Source: Trichostrongylus colubriformis (Eukaryota > Nematoda > Chromadorea > Rhabditida > Trichostrongylidae). Taken from it: 64,000 nt of DNA. Of this stretch, positions 45,073 through 57,000 are shown piece after piece. The stretch spans positions 12,017,725-12,081,724 of the forward strand of contig OZ022260.1 in the NCBI GenBank assembly GCA_963978905.1, given 5' to 3'. The notes beneath the pieces are model-generated. The model searched no databases and was not told the DNA's origin. It was given only the letters and a program-made list of their open reading frames with translations. A program made the position numbers and the translations under genes. Every line of letters begins with the position of its first letter. Positions within the stretch are counted from its first letter, which is position 1.

Positions 45073-48000
45073 CTAATTAGATCTTGATCGTTCACCAATT
45101 TCACGCAACATTCGGAAAATTCGCGACATTTCTGGTCGTCGTGCTGGATCTTTCTCCCAACACGAGTAAACTATATCAGCGACATTCTTCGGCGTATCCT
45201 GAAATCATGGAATTTTTTTCAGAGTTTTTCGGTTACTTTCTTTCAAGACAACTTGCACATAGTACAAACAAAACTACCTTCGGCATTTCCATTCTGTAGT
45301 TTTGAACAACAATTTTAGCACGAGTTTGAAGTCTCGTTAAGCCTGGATAGGGTTCTGCACCGTCTGCATATATTTCCCAAACAAGAACACCTTGAAAATA
45401 AGATTACAAATTCCGAAAATCTCTATGATCTATGAGCAACAAGGGTCGATGCAAAGTCGCATTGAATCTTTGTGCACCACCCGCTGAGGAAAGGGCTAAG
45501 GGATTTGTGCGTGCCGCCGTGAAGTGGAATGACAGTGAGAAGCGTCATGCGAAAATTGCAAATTGCATGGAGTTCTGTGCTTTGCTTGGGCTTCTTCTAT
45601 GGCTACACGATATAACCCACAATCCACACGAGGAAATGCAACAGCCGGGATTGCTTTTAGTAGGTGCTGCACTTGTTCTGCTAGTCTTTCAGATTTGCGC
45701 TACCAACGGAAAGATAAACTGCATCCAGAATGTCTGTCTCTGTTGGTCTTAGCACTCGTCATTAGAGAGCTATAGTAATCGGACCCCTAGTTGTTTGGAC
45801 CATGCCTTTTAGGCCTCTCAAATTCGTGGTCTTTGAACAAGTCTTCAAGTTCCTAAAAGTGATTTAGACAGCTACCGTAAGACCAGACATCTGTCTTCAG
45901 CGAGTAGATTTTATCCTGAAGTGTCTCCGGTGCCAACCATTTTACTGGAACCTGGAATCACAAGATAAGCGGTCATGATCAATGGAGGAGGTGCATTACT
46001 ATTGGAAACATCTCACTTTTTCCAATGTGTCGTCGTGAACGATCACTTTATCATCTGACATGCCAAAATCGGCGATTTTAATTTCCTGCAATTTTCAGGT
46101 ATGGTGATCGAGAAATTGAAGAGCGACTTCGCCTGGCTCACATATTTTGCACCCAACAAGCAATTTCTGGCTGCTATATCTCGATGTATACAAAGTTTCT
46201 TCTCCAAATACGCCAAGCCATCAGAGGCTTCTGTTGCGAACCGCAGCTTTTCTGATAACGCTGTACTTCCTTTGTTTTTCCGCAAGTAAGACAACAAAGA
46301 ACCATCTGAAATACCCACATATGAGAACTGAGGTTAGGCATTACAGCAGTTCAGCAGTTGGTCCAAAGATAGACACCCTTCATTTACTGGTCGTGAGTGT
46401 GACTCAATAATGCTTTTCCAGCTGTGGTCTCGACCACATTTGTTAGGCCGCTTTTGTACTTTACGGTGCTGGTGGCAGGGTGTAGCTGCGTGTGTCCGCG
46501 CCTCTGCCTGTGTCACTTTGCCTCGCTGCCTGTGAACGCAGATACGCAGAGTATGAAGGCGGATTTATACCTGGTCCAGCTGGACGACTTTCCTCAACGC
46601 ATCTATTATGCATGCCGCGCGCGACGTTGCGACAGTACCGCCCTATTGCCGCGTCTCCGTGATCGCCTCCCAGTGTCACACGTCCAACAGAAATTCCCAA
46701 GAAAGCATTTTGTGACCTTCTTTCGATGGATTCAGGAACTCACTTGGGCAGACTTCCATTACAAGCATGAGAGGATGCTCGTGCACTGCTACTCCAAGAA
46801 TTTTTACTACATGCTTGTGGTTATATTTTCGCATTAGTCGGGCTTCTTTCATGAATTTCAAACGAGCATCTCTTGTAGCCTGAATATGTAATAATGTAAT
46901 AGCAAAATTATTTGTTGGCTAACTTTCATGATGTGTCCATAACGTTCATGATACTTCCTTCTCCTTATTTATGATCTCTTGCCAGCTTCCAATGACTCTT
47001 AAGCAAGCAAGGTCGCATCCATACTCTGCGTTGTCGGCGGCAGGGCGTGGCTGCATGTCTCTGCGTCTCCGCCTAGCCATCCTGCCTCGTTGCCTGCGTC
47101 ATGTTTGCACCTCCCCTTGGCAGCCTGGGAAAATGCAAACACGCCCCCTCCCCCTCCCTCCCCCGGCGCCGCGCATGGAGGCAGCCTAATCGACAACGTC
47201 CCATCCAGTTTACAACCCGAATTCTACTAGGACCCCTTGTGGTATGTGCCAAGTTTCCCTTACTAGGTTACCGTGCTTCGCAAATTGGGTGAACCCACGA
47301 TTCCTTGCTGGTCTCGTACTGAACTTAATTAGACAGTGCCGATGCATACCTGGAGGATACGCTGTAAGGGGGGGGGGGGGGTGGGGCATCCCACTATGGA
47401 CATTGTTCTGAGTAGAAAGGGGAAGACACACTTCTTTCCTACCCTAAGGCTTAGGCAAAACCATAAACATGAGTGAGCAGATTGAAACCTCAAAGATCGC
47501 TCCAATATACTTGGATGTGCAACTTTTTATAAGGTCCCCCCCCCCTCATTGCGAAATCACCCCGCATGGCTTCTGCAGCATTGATTATGACGGGTGCTGA
47601 CTTCAGGAACATTGTTCAGGGTTCTTCAGTCCAGTCATATTCTTTCTTTACCCGGTTCCCTGTAGTTTCCCTTCACTAACCTCATTCCTCATAGTTTTCA
47701 CGGCTACTTCCTGCTTTGTTTTTCCACTACCGTATTCGGCCAGATACACTTCACCAAAGGCGCCTTCACCAAGTTTCTATGAAATGGAGTGATTGTTACA
47801 TACTAAGGGTAATATACAAATGTACCATGATACCTTTACAAGTACAATAGAATCGTGGTTGAGAAGCCACTGAGTACGTTCAACTGGTCGTCGAAGTCGT
47901 GCATTTGATGCTGCCGACAATGGTGTCTTCGTGGCTCTGTAATTTGTCAGGTAGAGCTAAATCTAAAGCCGTATATTCAGTCCATCAGACTAACAAAGAA

Positions 48001-51000
48001 ATTCTGTTATGTCAAGATAACAGTCAGCCTAGAAGCAAAAGGACTGAGCACTCACAAATGCCATGCTATTAAATCTGCAATACTTTTCTCATGATGATGT
48101 TCAAGATAGAATGTTCCCGACGGATCTTGATTAATCATAAAATGCTTGACACCGCTTTCTGTTTTACATGATAGAGCCAAAACGATCATTCCTGTAACAG
48201 GTCTTGTTCTTGCCAAGCCTGAACAAACTAACTCTACGTGAGCAACGAGAGCAGGCGGTTAACGTCATCCAACGCGCCATCGAAAAGACTATGCTCGAAG
48301 TATAGACACGCAAGTGCAAAGCAGAATCCGGTGTTTCGAACTTCGTCGACGATAGAAGATCTGGGACGTCTTCCTGATTACGCAGCGTCCATGTGTCGTA
48401 AGGGACAGCGGAGTCAAAGAGATAGGTCTGCAGCATCTTTCTCATCTTCGACGGAAACGGTGTTCATGAGGAACGGAATGATACCTGATGCCCCTAAACA
48501 CTCTCAACGGAATTAATATCACTGAATGCTTCGCTATGTTTACCTAAGTCTGGAAGTCAATATGACTAACAACTTAGCACCAGAGCTAAGCAAGAAGAAA
48601 AGAGTGGCTAGGGGAGCCTCTAAGACCATCGAGAGAATAGTGAAGAAGACGAAGAACACCCGGATCCGCAGTCCTTCCTGCCCTGACAAATGCCTTAGAG
48701 ACATGGACGCTACGTGAGCAGGAAGAGCATGCTGCCGGCGTCATCTAACGAGCCATCAAAAAACGACCCTTAAACTATATCGATGTACAAAAGTGCAGAG
48801 GGAAGATCGGAGTTATCAACTCCATCGACGATCGAAGATCAGGGACTCCATATCTGCCAAGTAATCGAAGACTAGATGAGTCGCAAACGTCATGCGATAT
48901 CGTGATGATCGTTGGACCAGAGCGGTTACCGATGGATTCTTCAAGAAGTTAAACGAATATCGGCCCGCTTATTGGACTTTTCACAAATGCTCTGCGCGAA
49001 GAGAACGAGAGCCTGCACGATCCTGGGGACAGAAGGATTTACTGGACTACTCCTACTGGCGACAGGGTCGAATGAAGACGTTGCTGTCGCCAGCTCGAGA
49101 CATACAGGTGAAATTTTGTCGCGGATCGCCGCGACGATGGCCTTGGGGGCACCGCCCTCCCCGGCCCGTCCGCGCTGCGGCGCCGCTTGTCGCGTCATGC
49201 GACACGCGGTGGCTCTGCCCTCTGTGGTCGAAGTCGGTATATAAGGGCCGGCTGCCAACTGCCAGTCGGTTTTCACCAGGCAACGCCATGATGTTGCTCG
49301 AGGTCTGGGGGTGCGGTGCACCTTCAGCTCCCGAGTAGTGGAGCGCTGGCACAGGAGTTTGCCGGTGTCTACCCTTGCTCCCCGACTGGGAGCAGCCGTG
49401 GTCGGATCCCCATACCAGACACCGTCGGCCACACGGCTACGTGATAACAGCCGGATGGGGGTCTAATACGTATAGCCGACTGCCGGGAGTCGCCCCAGCG
49501 GAGGCGACTTGTGGGAGTCAGGTATGATATATTGTGTTGTCGTTATTGCGTGATAAATGTGTGCTATATTTCTTGTTGTGTAATTTATATGTAGTTCATG
49601 TGTTATATTTATATCTATGTTGTGTCTTGTCATGTTTAGTACTAGGGGCAGGTTGCCAGTGAAGTGACGTTCAGGGTTCGACAGCCCTCGCGGTATAGGG
49701 AATAGGTCGGTAAGAACCTTGGGTCCCCAGGGTGGGTCCGCCCCGTCGGCCGTTGTGGCGGCCGCCGGGGTGTCTCCGGTGGGGGCGTCTGGGGGGCATC
49801 ATCCACCATTGGGTGCCTCCTGGACGCGAGAGATTTGTGTGCGCTAGGACGATGCAACACGCGATGTCAAAAGGATGCCTTTGACCCGCGACATGGTGCA
49901 TCGGGTCGAGAGATCGGACTCGCCTGCTCCCAAATTAAGACCCGGGAGCGGTAGGGGACGGCTTCCACCACGCGTCGCCTCCCACTCACCGGTGGAGACG
50001 TTGGTTTGTGGCCCCATAGATAGGGGCCTCGGGCCATAACCCGGGGTAGGCATCCATCCCTATCTTTTTTTGGATACAGGTAAGTCGGTGGGTACAGCGG
50101 ATTCGAAACCGGGGTGCGAACTGGCGGGGCAGAAGTCGGGCTTCAGTCCGGCAGGACTGTGGCAACCTGCCAGCTACTGCCCGTTGGCCGAGGCTTCTAA
50201 CCCTTAGACCAGGATACCCGGAGGGATACGGAACCGACGGGCAAGGTAGCCTGCGATACCCTTTGCGGAACATCTCCTGTCGTTTTAGGGGACGTCGAAG
50301 GGTAATCCTTTCGGAAAAATATCCCCTTAGGGGGCATTAAAGGACAGCAGGCTCCCTCGCACGCCGGTTGGGTATCCGTCCGGTCCGTGGTGTACTCAGC
50401 GCCAAGCTAAAAGGGTTCACCACCAACCTTCGCTGACCTTTCCTGGTAAGCTGACAACCTGAGGAGGGGTACACTACAGTACGATGGGAGCACAATAGTT
50501 CACAACAGGTAAGTCCCGTAGTATTTAAGTGGTACACCGTTTCTTTTCTTGTAATCAATTGTGTATAGTCTCCTCATTAGCAATCCTTTCTTTTCTATCT
50601 GTCTAAATATTTATTTCTTCCCTCTTGTCAGGCTTCTCTTCCTCTACGTAGTAACCACTTTACTATCCTCTCTTGCATGCTTCTTTCCTTTTTGAGGCAC
50701 ATTTATCACTCAATTATTACGTTATTCGATTCTCGTTCCGCTAATTATTACGTTCCTCGCTTTTTCGCGATCGATAGGCTAAAGTCGACGGTTTCCCACG
50801 TCGGACGGATCGATATCGCGACGTCGAGCCACTTTCCCAGGCTCGCGGAGCTATCGATTATAGTCCGAGGTGCGAAAGCGGGCGCTCTCTCCCGCTCGAT
50901 CTCGGGAACGCGAGGAAATAGTGCATGCCAGACAAAGCGTCGTTTGCGCACGCTGAGCACATTACGAAATAGTATGGAGCAGACAGTGTGCGCGCGCCAA

Positions 51001-54000
51001 CACGTTATGGGAATAGTACAGTAGGCTGCGCTCGTAACCTTTGTATTCGAAGCTGGCAGCTGACCGTTCTATTCACATTCTTACAATCATGGACGACATC
51101 CAGAAGTATGCACTCGATAGAGCAGTCCGACGATTACGGAATGCGATCAGTAACACCGATCGCACGCTCTTAGAGGAATTACCGATGGATGGCGACCCTG
51201 AACAGGTAAGTCAACGTGTTAACGCTCGACGCAGGGCATTTAGTACGTTGAAACTATTCCGTTCGGATAGCGGTGAGTCTATCCTACATTCTTTTTTCCC
51301 TCTTGTATTAATTGCTGTGCTTTCTTTATCTAGTTGCTCATTCTTTCCCTGTAGTCAAAATGGTAGTCAAACCATTTTGCCTCAATGCAATAGTTTTTCT
51401 GGTGATTAATTTATTCGTTGCCATCATAGTAGTCAATTTGCTAGTTATTTTCGTAGTAGTTCTCTTGCTATTTCTCTTTTTAATAGTTTCATCAATTTCG
51501 TTTCGGTTTTCTCGGTCGGACGTTATTCGCCCTCCCCAGGCAATTTTTCCTCATAACGTATAACTTTCTTTCTCTCACTTCATCATCTACTATTATTTTG
51601 TCCTTGGGTTAGACTCATGGCGCATCTCTTTTATTAGGTTGTCTGCGTTGATGGAGTTCTTCTCGCGTTCCGCAGGTTCATGGCAAGGAGAGGCACTCCT
51701 GACTATATTGCCAGTGATAATGCTCCTACCTTCAGATGATTCAGCGGGGCACCATTTCACTACGCAGAACACACTCCGAGGATAGTTCAAGGCACCCTTT
51801 CCTTCATGGCAGGGGGGTTTATGATCGACTAATCGGAGTGGTTAAGCGCAGTCGAAAGAAGACCCTTCATCGTAATACGTTAGAGATACGTAACTTCGAG
51901 ACTCTTCTCATAAAGATCGAAGCGTATCTCCACACAAGGCCATTGACCACGGCCAACATGGAGGCAACGGGTAAGGTCCGTGTAGTAAGACCTGTGGACC
52001 TTGCCAATTCGCAATTTCACCTAAGTTATCTTTCACCTCCATGTCGTCCGCGATCAGAGGACTTGCAATAATACGTTTTTTTAGCGATTCCGATGTTAAG
52101 CAATATCTCCAAGCTCAACACGAATCGCTAACTACTGCGTTGCAGTAGGGACGGAGGGATCCTCTGAGATAGGAGGACGATCACAGTCGCCTTTTCCGAT
52201 ACGGATCCAGCCACCCCGAGCTGTGAAGAGAGCAGAATCACGATGAGTCCACCTTTTCTCTATTTTTTGCTTGTAATAGTTGTTGCATTTTCTTTATGCA
52301 GTTGTTAATCTTATGTAGTTAAAATTGCAATTACACCATTTTGCCTGGACATAGTAGTTGCTTTTACAATAGTTGTTTTATTCGTTGTTGCCATATGTGG
52401 CTAATTTGTCAGTTATTCCCCTGTTAGTCTCTCTCTAGTTTGCTTCTTTAGTGGTTGGCTATTTTTTTTTATTATTGCTCTTCTCATTGGACGCTGTTCG
52501 TCCATAACTTGCTAAATTCTTCCTTCTCAGTTCGTAGTCTTCTCTTTCTCTCCTCTTTTATCTTTCATCCACCTATCCCCAAGTTGGACTCATTGTGTAT
52601 TTATCCTCTTTGTAATACGTTGCTTGCGTCAATTACACCTCTTTTGGTGCAATTCACGCCAAGCACACGTAATATGGTAGTAGAGGAATTGTGTAATTGA
52701 GGGTATACGGGCGCTTAGCTACACTTCGCCTCGGGACCCGCATGGTTAGTTGACCGTGTAAGTGCACCGGGCAGATAGCCGTACAATATCGATCGATATG
52801 GTCAGGCTAAGTGGCTTGTATTCTTGTATGCTCTCATTTACTTAATCCCTTTCTATCATATTAATACGTTCCATTTGCAGTGTGTTATATTTTTACTAAT
52901 TGGTAGTCTAATCGTGGCGCAAGTTGGGACGTCGAACTTCGAAGAAGTTCGCTTCTGAGGAGGCATCGAAGTCTAAAACTTCCGCCTCACCTGCAAATGC
53001 TACTACGGACCAGCGGGTAAGTTCCTTACCTAATGCTTGTTCATCGCTGGCTATTATTGCGTCGATTGCCAAGTTATCGTTTGTATTTCCGGCTCCGCAT
53101 TTCAATGTGAATATTTTTCCCACGGCACCTCCGGGGCAGGGAGAGATGACCACTCGGGTTTCGGTACGGGACACAAACGATACCAATGTTGTTCGTTCGA
53201 TTGTTGGTATAGCTCCTCAAAAATATCAACTGGAGGGCCGGCCAGCGAGCGCACAGCAACTTGGCAAGCTGCAGTAAGGGAAAATTGCCTGGATGCTGCA
53301 GGACGATACTATGTCTCGTTCACAAGAGCGCAGCCAGACTATCCCTCCTGCAGAGGCGTCGTCGGCAGAGGATGTTGACATGAAAGTCGACATGCCTACG
53401 GCCGCTACTGCGTCCGAGGGGGTTGCAACATCAGGACAACCTCCCGATGTTCCATCTTGCTCGGTAATGCGTCCCAAGATTATTTGTACACCTTTCGTTA
53501 GGCCACGAGCTAAAGAACATCAAGCTCAAAGGCCGAAGGAAGGTGGACTAGTAGTCACTAATACGTTTCCTTATTCCCCAGGGCGTTGCTACTCGAACTC
53601 ACGTTCGACTCGCGCAAGCTTACCATTGGGGAGTATAAGGAATCAAGAGAGTTTCGCGATGAGTTATTTCGTTGGTTGGTTTTCAGTCTCCTATGTATGT
53701 AGTAGTTTTATCACGTAGTATCCTTGTAGTCCAAAGTCATTCACATTATTTTGCCATGACTCTTTTTATTGTTCGCAGTTTTCTCAGTGTTAGAGTTGCG
53801 TCATTTATGACCAATTCACTACGCTGCTCTTCTCTTCTTTCCTTAACTCATCGTGGACCCTCTGAGTAGTACGTTTCCCGTGCGTGCAGACCACGCAGTC
53901 TGCGGCTGCAGACCCCGATCGCATGTGCGCTTGAGGGTTGTCACTTATAGTCAACTCGTTGTCACCTCGGGGGCATCCATTATGTCATTCCCAAGGAAGA

Positions 54001-57000
54001 CAACCGCACAATCGATCGATTCGGTATGCCAGTCGTAGACTTAATACGTTATACTTGCCTAGCATTCTCCCCTCATGCCAGGCGAGTAAGTACGTTGGTC
54101 TTCGATGAATTTGCTCCCGAGAAGACCACTGCCTTTCCCAGCAACACTTCCCCTAGCGCGCAAAATTGTCAAACAATGCTTTCCTTGTTTGCCTTTTTGC
54201 CATGTAGCTTTGCTTTCGGTAGTCTAATCCCATGGTTCGCGAGCGGGCCCATCTTCTGCTGAGGTGGGAGGCTGGATCCCCTCCGGGATCCAGATCCAGA
54301 AGGCGGCGTCTGCGAACGAGCCGACACAGTTGCTCAGGGAATGGTTATTGCGTAGCTGGGTGGCAGCAGATGCTCAGGATTTAGAGGGAGGCGCTGTGCC
54401 ACAACGGCTTTTAATGCGTCGTGGGTAGTAGTCCAATCCCCACTAATGCGTGCGGGTAACAGCGGTTCCCCGCTAATACGTGCGCACAGGTAAGTGACCA
54501 CAGGTAAGTTACCATCTTTCTTCTACTTGTTTTGGTTGCTTATGTCTGTGCCTTTACGTCGTAGCTGTTTAAGCATACCTTCGGGTATGCGCCCCCACTG
54601 TCTTTTCAGGTGCCGTCAATAATCCACTCCAAGATGGGCAAGTGGGGCCAGACGAGGTCGACGTCGTTGGTCGGTAGCGTCGATGGAGTCTGGTGGTCGG
54701 ACTGGCTGGTGGACGCGGACGAGCATGGCGGATTCGCTGGTCGATGATGCTATTCTCTGATGTGTCGTGGTTCGAAGTCCGACGGTGTGGCGGTGTTGAC
54801 GATGCGGTGTGGTGGTGACGTTCGTTGCGGTGCTGGCGGTGTGGTGTTGAGACGAAGGAGGTGTTGGTTGTGGTGCAAGTACTGGCGGTGCGACGACGTC
54901 TGTTGGTGTGAAGTCAAGTTGGTTGGTGACAGTGTTGGCGGCGAATTATGATGACAACTGTTCGACGTTTCCTGTCTTCCTTCCTTTTTGAGGTGGCCCT
55001 TAAGGCGCCTCGTGTGCAGTCATTTTTTTGGAGTTGCCCTTAAGGCGCTCCCACTGTTGTTTTTTGAGTGGCCCTTAAGGCGCTCTTTGTTGTCATTCAT
55101 TTTTCGCTGTGGCGTTTTTCTAGTACGTAGTTTGCCTCATGATGTTGTCTCTTTTTTTTTCTGGATGCCCTTAAGGCTCCATGTGTTCCTCCTTTTTCGA
55201 GTGCCCTTGAGGCCCCTTGTGTCGGCAATAGTTGTGAGAGTAATGTCATGTAGGTATATTTAATGCGTCATTTTTAATCGGTCACCCTTAAGGTGCCGAC
55301 TTGTATCATACTCTGAGTGAGCGGGGTAGTAAGTCGCCTGTGTAGGAAAGTGTGAAGGGAGTCGACCCTTAGGGTGTTTTTCTAAGATGGCCTTAATTCT
55401 GGGTACCGGTGCTTTATCTCCCGCTGGGGGCATCGTCGTCCCGCCCTCCCTGTGGCGACTTCTTCGCTCGTCTTGGGAGTGTCGCGGATCGCCGCGACGA
55501 TGGCCTTGGGAGCACCGCGCTCCCCGGCCCGTCCGCGCTGCGGCGCCGCTTGTCGCGTCATGCGACACGCGGTGGCTCCGCCCTCTGTGGTCGAAGCCGG
55601 TATATAAGGGCCGGCTGCCATCTGCCAGTCGGTTTTCACCGGGCAACGCCATGATGTTGCTCGGGGTCTGGGGGTGCGGTGCACCTCAGCTCCCGAGTAG
55701 TGGAGCGCTGGCACAGGAGCTGGCCGGTGTCTACCCCTGCTCCCCGACTGGGAGCACCCGTGGTCGGATCCCCATACCAGACACCGTCGGCCATACGGCT
55801 ACGTGATAACAGCCGGATGGGGGTCTAATACGTATAGCCGACTGCCGGGAGTCGCCCTAGCGGAGGCGACTTGTGGGAGTCAGGTATGATATATTGTATT
55901 GTCGTTATTGCGTGATAAATGTGTGCTATATTTCTTGTTGTGTAATTTATATGTAGTTCATGTGTTATATTTCAATCTATGTTGTGTCTTGTCATGTTTA
56001 GTACTGGGGGCAGGTTGCCAGTGAAGTGGCGTTCAGGGTTCGACAGCCCTCGCGGTATAGGGAATAGGTCGGTTAGACCCTTAGGTCCCCAGGGTGGGTC
56101 CGCCTCGCCGGCCGTTGTGGCGGCCGCCGGGGTGTCTCCGGTGAGGGCGCCTGGGGGGCATCATCCACCATTGGGTGCCTCCTGGACGCGAGAGGTTTGT
56201 GTGCGCTAGGACGATGCAACACGCGATGTCAAAAGGATGCCTTTGACCCGCGACAAATTTAGTCAAAAGCAAGACGCGCTACAGAACAGCGAAGACGGTA
56301 ACAGGAACGAAACAGAAGAGATAGTTTTCAGAAGTTGCCCGAAAACGCTATGATGCATAGATCCTGGTGATGATTTTGGCGTAAACTTTGTTATATGTAC
56401 GATGTTACCAATTTGTTTTTACGACAATCGCCAGACTCTTGCTTCTGTAGATGCATTAAGTAAACATCCTGATGTACTGGTGGTGACGTCAACAACAAAA
56501 AGTATAGCTGTAAGCGTGCTGTGATGTTATAAAGTAGTAGGAGGGTCCTATCACTATCATGCGGTCAACGGCGAGAAGGTGAAACGATATTCCCATCAGG
56601 ATGTGTGCACTTACGACGGAAAATCGCCGCGGCGTCGTACTCGCGGCACCATCAGCATGACTTGCCGAATCGATTGCTCTTGGGAGCCCGGCAGAGCGTG
56701 ACTGCGTCTTCTCTACACTTCCACCCATGCCATACTGCCTCCTGCACCCATGCCACCCTGCCTCCTCCACCCATGCCACCGTGCTCGCTTGAAAGCTGCT
56801 ATGCCCTGCCACTGGTGATCGCACCCGCCTAGCAGCTCGCCACGGGCAGCCACGCGATTTTCCTTCATAAATGCACATCCCCTCCCATCGGAACACGTGG
56901 CAATCACCCTCTATAAAACAGAAGTAGTTTGTCGTGCTGCTGGAGGTGATTGCTGCAGTGAGACAGTACACAATGGTGTATCACAATACGCACGCTGCGC

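Larger units (their letters stand above)
49117..56255 (+). mobile_element. Complete LTR retrotransposon, BEL/Pao-like, coding-depleted (7139 bp)
   Basis: Two near-identical LTRs (49117-49893 and 55480-56255) bound the element. A perfect 5-bp target duplication AATTT lies outside (49112-49116 and 56256-56260). The LTRs begin TGTCGCGG and end CCGCGACA. Inside are a primer-binding site, a gag-like start (51089) and a BEL/Pao-like integrase piece (51674-52071), but no protease, reverse transcriptase or RNase H region that I can recognise. It lies in intron 3 of the SH2-kinase gene, antisense to it. High LTR similarity indicates recent insertion. It is probably mobilised by an intact relative. Confidence 0.92.

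Noticed and set aside
45432..45752. 106-codon plus-strand ORF with a hydrophobic stretch
   Set aside because: Lies inside an intron of the minus-strand kinase gene, with no promoter or splice context and no recognised family.
46424..46837. 137-codon plus-strand ORF
   Set aside because: Antisense to kinase exon 7 and part of an adjacent repeat; not an independent gene.
48905..49432. Long frames across the LTR start, both strands
   Set aside because: GC-rich LTR sequence produces open frames that are conserved in both LTRs only because the LTRs are copies; they cross the LTR boundary at 49117.
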